Assembly (NCBI RefSeq): GCF_014191775.1
Contig: NZ_JACHXA010000002.1
Location: forward strand, 62,001 to 126,000
From: Limibacillus halophilus
Lineage (GTDB): Bacteria; Pseudomonadota; Alphaproteobacteria; Kiloniellales; CECT-8803
Length of the DNA: 64,000 nucleotides
Direction of reading: 5' to 3'
The notes beneath the pieces were generated by a model. It saw only the letters and a program-made list of their open reading frames with translations. It did not search any database and was not told where the DNA came from. Of this stretch, positions 36,413 through 45,703 are shown in pieces; positions within the stretch are counted from its first letter, which is position 1, and each line of letters starts with the position of its first letter. A program made the translations under genes and the position numbers.

Positions 36413-37047
36413 GCAATCTTGAACCCAACCGCAACTGCGGGCTTTGCCCGCGGTTAGCGGAATTTCGCGCCAGTAACCGGGATAAGTTCCCTACTTTCTT
36501 CAACAGTCCTGTCCCGGCATTCGGGCAGGCACCGGTGCGCCTGTTGATCGTGGGGTTAGCCCCTGGTTTGAAGGGTGCAAATCGGACCGGGCGGCCCTTT
36601 ACCGGTGACTATGCCGGCGATCTTCTCTATCCGACCTTGACCAAGTTTGGCTGGGCCCTTGGTGATTATCGGGCAGCGCCCGACGATGGCCTGACCTTGA
36701 GCGGCTGCCGCATCACAAATGCGGTGCGTTGCGTACCGCCGGCAAACAAGCCCGAAACATCCGAAATACGGAACTGCAACGGCTATTTGCGTGCGGAAAT
36801 CGCAAGTCTGCGCCCTGGCCTTGCGGCAATTCTAAGCTTGGGTCTGGTATCACATGGCGCGGTGCTGACGGCTTTGGGTTTGCGCAAGAGTCATTTTCGC
36901 TTCGCCCATGCGGCCCAGCACCGATTGCCCGACGGCTTGCTTCTTGCCAACAGCTATCACTGCTCGCGTTACAACACCAATACCGGTCGATTGACCACGC
37001 AGATGTTCGAAGCAGTATTTACCCAGCTACAGGAAGAGTTGGCGTAG
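36409..37047 (+). CDS. Uracil-DNA glycosylase, family 5 (UdgB type)
   Basis: The 212-residue Fe-S glycosylase removes uracil (and often hypoxanthine or ethenocytosine) from DNA. Four cysteines Cys10, Cys13, Cys108 and Cys123 fit the 4Fe-4S cluster. Motif 1 is GLAPGLKGANRTGRPF, where family 4 has an Asp/Glu water-activating residue and family 5 does not; motif 3 is YHCSRYNTNTGRLT. It overlaps the NYN gene upstream by 4 bp and converges on smpB 10 bp away. Confidence 0.88.
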   Translation: MSNLEPNRNCGLCPRLAEFRASNRDKFPTFFNSPVPAFGQAPVRLLIVGLAPGLKGANRTGRPFTGDYAGDLLYPTLTKFGWALGDYRAAPDDGLTLSGCRITNAVRCVPPANKPETSEIRNCNGYLRAEIASLRPGLAAILSLGLVSHGAVLTALGLRKSHFRFAHAAQHRLPDGLLLANSYHCSRYNTNTGRLTTQMFEAVFTQLQEELA

Positions 37048-37057
37048 CACCCAGCTA

Positions 37058-37522
37058 TCAACCGTACTCGCGGACGAGGCGCGACTTTTGGCGATCCCAA
37101 TCGCGTTGCTTCTCGGTTTCGCGTTTGTCGGCCTTCTTCTTGCCGCGCGCCAAACCCAGCTCAAGCTTGGCCACGCCACGCTCGTTGAAGTAGAGGGAGA
37201 GCGGGACCAGCGTCGCACCTCGCTCCCGAAGTTTGCCCAGAAGTTTGCCCAACTCGCGGCGATGCAACAGTAGTTTGCGCGGTCTCAAAGGACTGTGATT
37301 CTCTCTTGCCGCCGGTGCAAACTCGGAAATGTGACAGCCGAACAGGTATAGCTCACCGCCCTGTTCGCGCGCGTAGGCCTCTTTGATCGACCCATGACCG
37401 GCGCGCAAGGCTTTAACCTCGGAACCCATGAGAACGAGTCCGACTTCCAGGGTATCTTCGATAAAGTACTCGTGCCGCGCCCGCCGATTGACGGCGACAA
37501 CGCGGGTCCCCGTGCCAGCCAT
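37058..37522 (-). CDS. smpB: SsrA-binding protein SmpB
   Basis: The 154-residue protein partners tmRNA in freeing stalled ribosomes. VNRRARHEYFIEDTLEVGLVL, GSEVKALRAGHGSIKEAY and LYFNERGVAKLELGLARGKK are all present, followed by the basic C-terminal tail DKRETEKQRDWDRQKSRLVREYG. It lies 51 bp downstream of dapA on the same strand, a common alphaproteobacterial pairing. I see no tmRNA gene nearby. Confidence 0.96.
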   Translation of the reverse strand: MAGTGTRVVAVNRRARHEYFIEDTLEVGLVLMGSEVKALRAGHGSIKEAYAREQGGELYLFGCHISEFAPAARENHSPLRPRKLLLHRRELGKLLGKLRERGATLVPLSLYFNERGVAKLELGLARGKKKADKRETEKQRDWDRQKSRLVREYG

Positions 37523-37573
37523 AGCGGGTCCGCTCCTCTATTCTATCCTATCAACGCTAACGATACGCAGGCC

Positions 37574-38464
37574 TTACCCGTCGATCAGCCCGCAGTCCAA
37601 CATCGATTGCTCGACCCGGCGGCAGGTAGCCTCGGCGATGGGCGCCAAGGGTAACCGCAGGCGGTCCGAACTACGACCCAGTAGTTTAGCGGCGTACTTC
37701 ACCGGCCCGGGACTGGTCTCGCAGAACATGGTCCGGTGCAACGGCATCAAGCGATCGCTTAAAGCTTGCGCGGCGGCAAAATTGCCTGCTGCCCAAGAAT
37801 CATGCATTTCACGGCAAAGCCGAGGCGCGATATTGGAGGTCACCGAAATGCACCCATGCCCACCGCCACCCAGGAACGGCAGGATCGTCGCGTCCTCGCC
37901 GGACAACTGGCAAAAGTCGGGACCGCAGGCCAGACGCGTCTCGATCGGACGAGTCAGGTCGTTGCTCGCGTCCTTCACGCCGACGATGTTTGGCAGCTTG
38001 GATAGGCGGGTCATGGTCTCGACCGACATATCAACCACCGAACGCCCCGGAATGTTGTAGATCAGGATCGGCAAATCAGCGGCGTCATGGATCGCCTTGA
38101 AGTGCTGGAAGAGCCCCTCCTGAGTTGGCTTGTTGTAATAGGGCGTGACCACGAGTGCGGCGTTCGCACCAGACTGTTTGGCCGCCTTGGTCAACTCGAT
38201 CGCTTCGGCTGTGCTGTTGGAGCCCGTGCCAGCGATCACAGGTGCGCGCCCGGCCGCCGCTTCCACGCAAAGGTCGACGACGCGTTTGTGCTCAGCATGC
38301 GTCAAGGTCGGCGATTCACCCGTCGTGCCGCAGGGAATCAGCCCCTGCGTGCCTTCGGTGATCTGCCAATCCACGAAGGCCTGAAAGGCATCTTCGTCCA
38401 CGCCGTCATTCGTAAACGGCGTGATCAATGCAGTGAGTGAGCCACGAAACATCGGACCAGACAT
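37574..38464 (-). CDS. dapA: 4-hydroxy-tetrahydrodipicolinate synthase
   Basis: The 296-residue lyase condenses pyruvate with aspartate semialdehyde on the way to lysine and diaminopimelate. The Schiff-base Lys164 is in IVGVKDAS, Tyr136 in LIYNIPGRS and the pyruvate-binding GTTGE at 46-50. It supplies DAP for peptidoglycan. It is divergent from the lytic transglycosylase gene across a 207-bp gap. Confidence 0.96.
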   Translation of the reverse strand: MSGPMFRGSLTALITPFTNDGVDEDAFQAFVDWQITEGTQGLIPCGTTGESPTLTHAEHKRVVDLCVEAAAGRAPVIAGTGSNSTAEAIELTKAAKQSGANAALVVTPYYNKPTQEGLFQHFKAIHDAADLPILIYNIPGRSVVDMSVETMTRLSKLPNIVGVKDASNDLTRPIETRLACGPDFCQLSGEDATILPFLGGGGHGCISVTSNIAPRLCREMHDSWAAGNFAAAQALSDRLMPLHRTMFCETSPGPVKYAAKLLGRSSDRLRLPLAPIAEATCRRVEQSMLDCGLIDG

Positions 38465-38671
38465 AGCGTCTATTCTTTCCTCTCAAAGTAAGAAGACCCG
38501 ACTAGCCTAAACAGTCGGAAATCGGGCGCACCTTAGTCTCAGCCTGCCGCTGCGGCAAGTATTGATAAAACCCGCATTGTAAGTGCGATTATCCCGAGGC
38601 CTTGATTGCTGGTCGGGCTGCAAACGAGTAGAGTCCCGCACGGGGGAACAAACCGGATCGGGAGTCCATTC

Positions 38672-40693
38672 ATGCGGCCAACTTGGCTCGTTTTTACCTT
38701 ATCGCTTTTCGTTTCCCTTGCCACGCCTGGCCTTGCTCAGGTCGCGAACCAATCCGCACAGTCTTCGGGAACTCTGGCGGCCCCCGTTGTCTCGAAGGCG
38801 CTCGAACTAGCGGACAAGGGGTCCTTAAAAGCGGCGCAAGCGCTCGTTGCCCCTTTCGAATCGCCACTTCTTGACGGCCTCCTGATCTGGCGAGCCGCAC
38901 TCGCCGATAGCCCGGAGGTTGGATTTTGGGATATTGCCGTCTTTTTGGACCGCCATCCGGGCTGGCCGCAGGAATCTAATGTGGTCGTCGCGGCCGAGAA
39001 ACGTTTTCCCGAGGAGATTGACCCCGCAACACTATCGATCTGGTTTGAGTCCTATCGGCCCCGCACCATGCCGGGTATTGAGCGCGCGTTGGCGCATTAC
39101 TCCCGGATCGGCCAAGAAGCCGAGGTCAGCAAGCTCGCACGCAAGGCTTGGCGCGAACAATCAATGTCAGAGGATGTGGAGAAGCGATTCTTTGCCGCAT
39201 ACAGCCGCTTTTTGACCAAGGACGATGATCGCGAACGTTTTGAGGCTTTGTTGTCACGGCAGGATTCGAAGGGCGCGTTGCGTCAAGCGGCCAGATTAGG
39301 GACAGGGATTGCAGCGCTGGCAACAGCGCGCCTGAAGCTCGCCGGAGACGAGCCGGGCGTAGACGGCGCGGTTCGTGCGGTGCCTGCCAATCTGCAGGAC
39401 GATGAAGGCTTGCTTTACGAACGTGCGCACTGGCGTTTGCGGCGTAACCGTTATGAAGGCGTGATGGAGTTACTCGACCCGCCACATCCCGAATACAGGG
39501 ATGCGGATCGCTGGTGGAGGCTGCGCCATTGGGCCGCTCGGGAAGCGATGGATCGAAAAGACTTCAAGGCCGCCTACAGAATTGCTGCAGGAAACGGCTT
39601 GGAGAGTGGCATCGAGTTTGCGCAGGCGGAGTGGCTGGCGGGTTGGCTCGCCCTGCGGTTCCTCGACCGTCCCGACGATGCGCTCGCCCACTTTCAACGA
39701 CTCTATGACGGCGTCGGCACGCCGATCAGCAAGGGACGTGCTGCTTATTGGGCCGGCCGCGCCGTGGAGGCAACTGCGGGCATGAGTGCCGAGACCCGTC
39801 GCTGGTATGAATTGGCGGCCGCTGAGTCCACCAGTTTCTATGGTCAGTTGGCGGCCGTGCGCGCAGGCTTGCACCAGCGCAATGCCCTATCGCCTGCGCA
39901 GGCTGCCCCCCCGGCTGACACAAAAGAGAAAGAGGCTTTTGAGGCCAAGGAATTGGTACAGGTTGTCCGTTTGCTTAACCGATTTGATGAAACCGAGCGT
40001 TTGAGCAGCTTTGTGATCGCCCTTCGGAGCAATGCCGAATCCGCAAGCGATTATCGCCTGCTGGCTGATCTTGCCGCAGAGAGCAAGCGCACGGATCTGG
40101 CCGTTATCGTCGCCAAATCAGCTCAGTTAGCCGATGTTTATCTAGAGGACTACCTCTATCCGCTGCCTCCGGTGGCGCCCTTCCCGGCACAGCAATTGCA
40201 ACAGCGCAATCCGGAAGCGGCGCTCGTTCTGGCCCTGATCCGGCAGGAAAGCCTATTCCGCCGCGATGCCATAAGCCGCGTCGGCGCACGCGGCCTGATG
40301 CAGCTTATGCCGGGCACTGCAAAGAAAGTGGCCAAAGACCTTGGCTTGCCTTACAGCAGTGATCGGCTGCTCGATGATGGGGGCTACAACATGACCCTTG
40401 GCAGCGCATACCTGAAGGAAATGCTGGAGCGGTTTGGCGGATCTCACATCCTTGCGATTGCCGCCTACAATGCGGGGCCAGGCCGCGTGGATGAGTGGTT
40501 GGGTCGGTTTGGTAATCCGACCACACCGGGCGTCGACCCCGTCGACTGGATTGAGCGGATACCGTTTTACGAGACCCGTAATTACGTGCAACGCGTCCTC
40601 GAAGCGATGGTTGTCTACCGCCAACGGATCGGCGGCCCAAACGCACTGGAGCTTCAGCTTTCACAAGACCTTGACCGAGCCGCCGGTCGCTAG
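38672..40693 (+). CDS. slt: Soluble lytic murein transglycosylase
   Basis: The 673-residue periplasmic enzyme cleaves glycan strands and leaves 1,6-anhydro ends. A signal peptide is clear at residues 1-24 (MRPTWLVFTLSLFVSLATPG, then LAQ). A long alpha-helical superhelix follows, then the C-terminal SLT domain with catalytic Glu526 in IRQESLFRRDA, ARGLMQLMPGTAKKVA and AIAAYNAGPGRVDEW. The start at 38672 has GGGAG seven bases upstream; the longer frame to 38606 would bury the signal peptide. Two GANTC sites lie at 38631 and 38662, the second inside the leader. Confidence 0.93.
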   Translation: MRPTWLVFTLSLFVSLATPGLAQVANQSAQSSGTLAAPVVSKALELADKGSLKAAQALVAPFESPLLDGLLIWRAALADSPEVGFWDIAVFLDRHPGWPQESNVVVAAEKRFPEEIDPATLSIWFESYRPRTMPGIERALAHYSRIGQEAEVSKLARKAWREQSMSEDVEKRFFAAYSRFLTKDDDRERFEALLSRQDSKGALRQAARLGTGIAALATARLKLAGDEPGVDGAVRAVPANLQDDEGLLYERAHWRLRRNRYEGVMELLDPPHPEYRDADRWWRLRHWAAREAMDRKDFKAAYRIAAGNGLESGIEFAQAEWLAGWLALRFLDRPDDALAHFQRLYDGVGTPISKGRAAYWAGRAVEATAGMSAETRRWYELAAAESTSFYGQLAAVRAGLHQRNALSPAQAAPPADTKEKEAFEAKELVQVVRLLNRFDETERLSSFVIALRSNAESASDYRLLADLAAESKRTDLAVIVAKSAQLADVYLEDYLYPLPPVAPFPAQQLQQRNPEAALVLALIRQESLFRRDAISRVGARGLMQLMPGTAKKVAKDLGLPYSSDRLLDDGGYNMTLGSAYLKEMLERFGGSHILAIAAYNAGPGRVDEWLGRFGNPTTPGVDPVDWIERIPFYETRNYVQRVLEAMVVYRQRIGGPNALELQLSQDLDRAAGR

Positions 40694-40768
40694 ACAGCAA
40701 GTTCCTCATCTGCTGTGCTGCGCAGCGAGGTGAGGGTCAACGATCAGTGAGTGAGGATCAGCAGCAAA

Positions 40769-41467
40769 ATGAACACTGAAGTTAACAGCACTCCCTGGGG
40801 CCAGATCAAAGCTTGCGTCTTTGATGCTTATGGCACCCTGTTCGACGTCCATTCGGCCGCTGCACGACTTGCCGAAGAACTGGGGCCGAACAAAGACTCC
40901 ATCTCTAATCTCTGGCGCCAAAAACAGCTGGAATACACCTGGTTACGCAGCTTGATGAAAGAGCATGTGGATTTCTGGAAAATCACAGGTGACGCCCTGG
41001 ATTTCGCCTTGGAAAGCCACGGCGTTCAGAACCCGCAATTCCGAGCTCAGCTCATGGAGCTCTATCTGAAACTTGAGGCCTATCCGGAGGTGCCGGCCTG
41101 CCTGCAGCGCTTGCAAGCCGCAGGCATCGCAACAGCGGTTCTTTCGAACGGCGAGCCCAAGATGATGGCCGCCGCTATCGAGTTCGCAGGCCTTGGCCAA
41201 TCGCTCGACTATGCCCTTTCAGTTGAGGAAGTGGGTGTGTACAAGCCAGACTCGCGTGTCTACCAGATGGCCGTCGACCGTTTGGGCGTGACGCGACAGG
41301 AGATTTGTTTCGTCTCAAGCAATACGTGGGATGCAACCGCAGCCGCGCACTTTGGTTTTCAGGTGGCCTGGTTGAATCGCTTCAACCGCCTCTGGGATAA
41401 GTTACCGGGAACACCGAAGGCCGTTATCAGCACGCTGGACGACCTTCCGGTACCGGTCCGCGCTTGA
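40769..41467 (+). CDS. (S)-2-haloacid dehalogenase type II (HAD family)
   Basis: The 232-residue HAD hydrolase has nucleophile Asp19 in VFDAYGTLFDV, the Ser/Thr-type motif II LSNGEPKM and the final acidic block FVSSNTWDATAAAHFGFQVAWLNR with the SSNxWD signature of L-2-haloacid dehalogenases. These hydrolyse 2-haloacids such as chloroacetate or chloropropionate to 2-hydroxyacids. I take ATG 40769 as start; a GTG at 40751 is possible. It precedes an alpha/beta hydrolase by 26 bp on the same strand. Confidence 0.9.
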   Translation: MNTEVNSTPWGQIKACVFDAYGTLFDVHSAAARLAEELGPNKDSISNLWRQKQLEYTWLRSLMKEHVDFWKITGDALDFALESHGVQNPQFRAQLMELYLKLEAYPEVPACLQRLQAAGIATAVLSNGEPKMMAAAIEFAGLGQSLDYALSVEEVGVYKPDSRVYQMAVDRLGVTRQEICFVSSNTWDATAAAHFGFQVAWLNRFNRLWDKLPGTPKAVISTLDDLPVPVRA

Positions 41468-41492
41468 GACAGTTGGGAGGGTGTAGAACCGG

Positions 41493-42353
41493 ATGACTCC
41501 TCGCCGCGACCTGAAAGTCCGAACGAAGGACGGCCTGCGTCTCCACGTCGAGGACTGGGGCGATCCGCTAGACGACACGGCTCCGTTGCTTTGTCTCAGC
41601 GGTTTGACCCGGAACACACGCGACTTTCGGGAACTGGCTGAACGGCATGCTCCGCATCGTCGTGTTGTCACTTTCGATTACCGAGGCCGGGGTCGATCCG
41701 ATCGGGATAGCAACTGGCGCAACTACCGCCCAGAAGTTTATCTGGATGACGTTTTCCAGGTGATCGCTGCGACAAACCTCCACCACTTCGTTGTGGTGGG
41801 AACCTCCCTGGGCGGTTTACTAACCATGGGTATGGGCCTTTTGATGCCCGCCGCTTTCAAAGCCGCCGTCATCAACGATATCGGTCCCGATTTCACTCCA
41901 GGCGGTGTCGAGCGGATACTTGCAGCAATTGGCGAAGATAAACCGCAGGCGGATTGGCCCGATGCTATGGCGCATATCGCCAGCAACTTCCCGCCCGGCA
42001 GTTACCCACGCGCGGATGAGAACACCTACCGCAAACTAGCCGAGACCGCGTTCAAGGCCGGCGACGACGGAAAATTGCATTTCAGTTGGGATACGGCGAT
42101 TGCCCAGGCACTCGTTAAGGGTCCGCCACCGGGCGACCTCTGGCCACCGTTTCTGAGCTTGAAGCAAAAGCCGCTTTTACTGGTCCGGGGGGAGACATCC
42201 GATCTCCTGAGCGCGGAAACGGCGGCACGTATGGCCGAACGGCATCCGGACCTGACTGAGGTGTGCGTCAGAGGCACGCCACACGCCCCGACATTGGATG
42301 AACCCGAAGTGGAGCTAGCGATCGATGAGTTCCTCGCCCGTATCGATTCCTAA
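41493..42353 (+). CDS. Alpha/beta-fold hydrolase
   Basis: The 286-residue hydrolase has nucleophile Ser105 in VVVGTSLGGLL, the FDYRGRGRSD block and a C-terminal His in VRGTPHAPTLDEP. The substrate is not known; relatives include esterases and haloalkane-type hydrolases. Its 3' end overlaps the threonine dehydratase gene by 29 bp, so the two are coupled. Location after a haloacid dehalogenase hints at xenobiotic or 2-hydroxyacid metabolism, which is inference. Confidence 0.85.
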   Translation: MTPRRDLKVRTKDGLRLHVEDWGDPLDDTAPLLCLSGLTRNTRDFRELAERHAPHRRVVTFDYRGRGRSDRDSNWRNYRPEVYLDDVFQVIAATNLHHFVVVGTSLGGLLTMGMGLLMPAAFKAAVINDIGPDFTPGGVERILAAIGEDKPQADWPDAMAHIASNFPPGSYPRADENTYRKLAETAFKAGDDGKLHFSWDTAIAQALVKGPPPGDLWPPFLSLKQKPLLLVRGETSDLLSAETAARMAERHPDLTEVCVRGTPHAPTLDEPEVELAIDEFLARIDS

Positions 42354-43347
42354 GACCTCTGCGTCCGACCTAACGACACCGGTCTTTGCCGATGTTCTGG
42401 CCGCCGCCGAGAGGCTGAAAGGCCATGCCATCCGTACGCCGTTGCTCGAGAATATGGCGCTCAACGAACGTACCGGCGGCCGAATTCTGATCAAACCGGA
42501 GGTCCTGCAACGCACAGGGTCTTTCAAGTTCCGCGGCGCTTACAATGCAATTTCCAGCCTTCCCGCTGACGCAAAAAAGCGCGGTGTTATTGCCTACTCC
42601 TCAGGAAACCACGCGCAGGGCGTGGCCGCCGCCGCCCAGATTTGCGGCATCCCGGCGCGTATCGTCATGCCGTCGGACGCCCCTGCCATCAAGGTTCAGA
42701 ATACCAAAGGCTATGGCGCGGAGGTCATCCCCTATGACCGGTTTGGCGAGAACCGCGAAGAAATTGCGGCTCGTATCTGCGCCGAATACGGAAGTTACTT
42801 GATCGCACCCTATGATGACCGCCGGATCATTGCCGGCCAGGGCACTTGCGGCCTGGAGATTGCCGAACAGGCCGAGGCGCTTGGCGCGCTTCCAGAAGAG
42901 GTCCTTACGTGCTGCGGCGGCGGCGGATTGACGGCCGGTATCGCCCTCGCCCTCCAGAACAGGCTTCCAGATACCGCACTAACGCTCGTTGAACCTGCCG
43001 GATTCGATGATACGGGACGCTCGCTTGGGAGCGGATCAAGAGAGGCGAACGACCCCGCGGCAAGGTCGATCTGCGACGCATTGCTTTCGCCTATGCCGGG
43101 GAACCTAACTTTTCAGATCAATAAGAGCCTGGTCACTCAAGGCGTCGCTGTCAGCGACGACGAAGTAATGGACGCCATGGCCTTCGCGTTTCGATGGTTG
43201 AAGTTGGTTGTTGAACCAGGTGGCGCCGTCACGCTAGCCGCCGTTCTCTCAGGCAAGGTCGCGACGCACGGCCGAACCTTGGCCATCGTCCTTTCAGGCG
43301 GAAATGTCGACTGGCCTCGGCTCCAAGAGGCTCTTGAAAGAGCCTGA
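42325..43347 (+). CDS. Threonine ammonia-lyase / serine-threonine dehydratase
   Basis: The 340-residue PLP enzyme deaminates threonine to 2-oxobutyrate (or serine to pyruvate). PLP lysine Lys68 is in RTGSFKFRGAY; SSGNHAQG and the phosphate loop CCGGGGLTAG follow. There is no C-terminal ACT regulatory domain, so it belongs to the short catabolic-type enzymes rather than the isoleucine-inhibited IlvA. It ends 5 bp from the convergent bactofilin gene. Confidence 0.9.
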   Translation: MSSSPVSIPKTSASDLTTPVFADVLAAAERLKGHAIRTPLLENMALNERTGGRILIKPEVLQRTGSFKFRGAYNAISSLPADAKKRGVIAYSSGNHAQGVAAAAQICGIPARIVMPSDAPAIKVQNTKGYGAEVIPYDRFGENREEIAARICAEYGSYLIAPYDDRRIIAGQGTCGLEIAEQAEALGALPEEVLTCCGGGGLTAGIALALQNRLPDTALTLVEPAGFDDTGRSLGSGSREANDPAARSICDALLSPMPGNLTFQINKSLVTQGVAVSDDEVMDAMAFAFRWLKLVVEPGGAVTLAAVLSGKVATHGRTLAIVLSGGNVDWPRLQEALERA

Positions 43348-43352
43348 CCCCA

Positions 43353-43865
43353 TCAAACGGGCGACGACGACGTATTACTGCCGGATGAATTTGCGCTGAC
43401 CGCAGAAGTGCCGGACGAGGCTGCTGCGGTCTTGGGCTGTATGGAAGCCGGACGGGCATCCTCGATACGTTTGAGCATGCCTTCGATGAAGGCGCCCGCG
43501 TCAATAGACAAGGATTTATGCATAATATCGCCGGTCACCTTCGCGCTGGCGAGGAGTGCGACATTGGTTGCGTGTATCTCGCCATCGACCTGGCCAGATA
43601 CCTTGACCTCTTCGGCCCGTATGACGCCTTTGACTCGCGCACCATGTCCGATCGTGACGCTTCGGCTCAAAACATCGCCATCAACCTGTCCGTCAATCTG
43701 AATATCGCCATCGGATTCAAGGTTTCCGCGAATCGTCAGATCGTTGCTGATGATCGACGGCACGCCCCCGATCGATGCACGAGGGCGACTGCCAAGGCCA
43801 TTGTCCTTGGGCTCCGGGGAGGGGGTCATATCAGAAGGTCCTCCGTTCTTAGCCTTTGAAAACAT
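43353..43865 (-). CDS. Bactofilin (polymer-forming cytoskeletal protein)
   Basis: The 170-residue protein has the bactofilin beta-helix core (about residues 35-135): SNDLTIRGNLESDGDIQIDG, then VDGDVLSRSVTIG and GEIHATNVALLA as repeated rungs with GDI and GEI turns, flanked by disordered ends. Bactofilins form membrane-bound filaments that guide cell-wall enzymes. The start at 43865 has GGAGG upstream and lies inside the last 17 bp of the M23 peptidase gene, so the two are translationally coupled. Stalk, curvature and bud-neck formation use such pairs elsewhere. Confidence 0.92.
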   Translation of the reverse strand: MFSKAKNGGPSDMTPSPEPKDNGLGSRPRASIGGVPSIISNDLTIRGNLESDGDIQIDGQVDGDVLSRSVTIGHGARVKGVIRAEEVKVSGQVDGEIHATNVALLASAKVTGDIMHKSLSIDAGAFIEGMLKRIEDARPASIQPKTAAASSGTSAVSANSSGSNTSSSPV

Positions 43866-45453
43866 GCCTACCTGCCTCCAGAAAGTTATCCGGGTTGAGC
43901 GGGTTGCCATCGATGCGGATCTCGTAGTGCAGGTGCGGTCCAGTGCTTCGTCCAGACGACCCTACGGCACCAATCGGTTGCCGGAAATCAATGGTTTCAC
44001 CGCGTTTCACCTCTATCCGTTTGAGGTGCGCATAACGTGTTGTAACACCGAAACCATGATCAATTTCTATATAACGGCCATAATTTCCAAACCATCCGGC
44101 TTTTACCACCTTGCCTGGTGCAGGTGCGAATACCGGTGTTCCCGTCGGCGCACCAAGGTCGATACCGTAATGCTGCGCCCGCTTGCCGTTCTTCGGGTCC
44201 TTACGCGGACCATAGTTACTGTTCAACTCGTAGCTATCCATCGGCGGTGTCAGAGGCAATGCGGTTGCGATGGTTCGCAGCCCCTCCCAGCGCCGCAGGT
44301 GCAGGTCCAGTAGTGCCAGCGCTGTTTGGAAAGAGTTGTCCTGATCCAGTTCCGGCCCTACCAACGGTACGAACGGACCACCCATGCCAAGCTCGCCCTC
44401 CGGTGCATCGTTCACGCGGTTCAAAAGCTTGTCGACTTCCACACCCGTCATCGCAACGGCTTTTTCGATGTCACCGATGCTGCTGAGCGTGCGTTCGGTA
44501 AGCTTCGCTACCAGATCGAGTTGGCGTTGCTCATAGGCCGACAGAGTCTCTTCCAGGCTCACGACCTGTAGTTTCAGTTCATCGCGCTCCCTGGACAACT
44601 GAGCCCGCATATCACGGGAATCATCAAGAGATTCCTGCAGGTTGATAATGATCTGCTCTAGCTGGGTCTGGCGGGTTTCCGCGCCTCGCTGACGCGTTTC
44701 AAGCGCGGCGATTTCCGCTTCGAGACTGAAGCGCTTTTCAATCAAGGCTTGACGTTCGGCATCGCCGATCACGACATCCTCGGATATGTCTTCCAGATTT
44801 GCCTGAAGCTTTTGCTTCGTCAGCTTCTCACGAGTCAGGCGTTCCTGAGTCTCGGTGAGCTGACCAAGCAAAGTTTCCCGGGCTTTCACAACTTCTTCGC
44901 GCTCGGCCTTTGTTGAATCCAGCACGCTTTTCATGGAGGTGACCTGGGTTTCCAGGGTCACGTTCTGCTCAGCGATCTGGCGCAGGCTGGATTCGAATGA
45001 AGCCAGCTTGTTTTCGAGCGCGTCGCGCGCCACGACAACCTTTGCGTGATCGCCCTCACTGCGATTAAGCCGGGCCTGAATGTCAGCCAGATTTACGCCT
45101 TCGGCCTGACCGGAAAGAATATCCTGCAGCATCGACTGGTTGTCTTCCAGACCGCCCAGGATGTTGGTGTATTGATCGTAGTACTGGTCAATCTCGTTCA
45201 AGAGCGATACGTAAGCCTGGTCGCGCTTGTTAATTTCCGTTTGCTGCTCGCTTATGATGACGGGAGAAACAACAGCCGTTACCGTCGCTGCGAGTCCCCA
45301 ACCTGCTAAGCAAATCGCCAAGCCCGTCGCCAGTTTCTGCTGCCGCGGCGAAACCCGAAGAAATCGGACTCTGCCTTCGGCACGCAAATAAATTTCCCTT
45401 TCGGGAAACTGGCGATCGACCCAGGCACGAACGTGTCTGAGAATTTCCTGCAT
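43849..45453 (-). CDS. M23-family (LytM) endopeptidase with coiled coil
   Basis: The 534-residue inner-membrane protein has a short cytosolic basic end, one membrane helix (about 40-65), a long coiled coil (about 70-345) rich in Leu, Glu and Gln, and a C-terminal M23 domain. The metal site has His428 in HYGIDLG and His507-Leu-His509 in HLHYEI, so the peptidase looks active. It should cut peptide crosslinks in the periplasm. I took ATG 45453; an upstream TTG (45474) is possible. Bactofilin overlaps its 3' end, which suggests physical partnership, as for LmdC-BacA and Csd1-CcmA (recalled families). Confidence 0.88.
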   Translation of the reverse strand: MQEILRHVRAWVDRQFPEREIYLRAEGRVRFLRVSPRQQKLATGLAICLAGWGLAATVTAVVSPVIISEQQTEINKRDQAYVSLLNEIDQYYDQYTNILGGLEDNQSMLQDILSGQAEGVNLADIQARLNRSEGDHAKVVVARDALENKLASFESSLRQIAEQNVTLETQVTSMKSVLDSTKAEREEVVKARETLLGQLTETQERLTREKLTKQKLQANLEDISEDVVIGDAERQALIEKRFSLEAEIAALETRQRGAETRQTQLEQIIINLQESLDDSRDMRAQLSRERDELKLQVVSLEETLSAYEQRQLDLVAKLTERTLSSIGDIEKAVAMTGVEVDKLLNRVNDAPEGELGMGGPFVPLVGPELDQDNSFQTALALLDLHLRRWEGLRTIATALPLTPPMDSYELNSNYGPRKDPKNGKRAQHYGIDLGAPTGTPVFAPAPGKVVKAGWFGNYGRYIEIDHGFGVTTRYAHLKRIEVKRGETIDFRQPIGAVGSSGRSTGPHLHYEIRIDGNPLNPDNFLEAGRHVFKG

Positions 45454-45703
45454 TCGAACCAATAAACGCGGCAACGCTAAGGAAGGCGGACCGTTGCAGC
45501 GTTTCCCTTGTTAAAAGGGGTATCCCCCGTTGTTACCTCAGAGTATGCCTGCTTATCAGGCGCTCCGTTTAGCTTCTCGTTTTGCTCGTTTGGCTAGCTT
45601 CTGAGATGCCGCTCTTCCAAGCGCGGAAAAAGCTAAAGGTTAACGGCGAGATGAGCAAGGGGGTTGAATCAATACCGCAGTTTTCCAGGGTTTTTAGAGG
45701 CTC

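Noticed and set aside
37048-38671. Search for a tmRNA gene near smpB
   Set aside because: No tRNA-like ends or tag sequence were seen around smpB or dapA; the gaps are only 10 to 207 bp.
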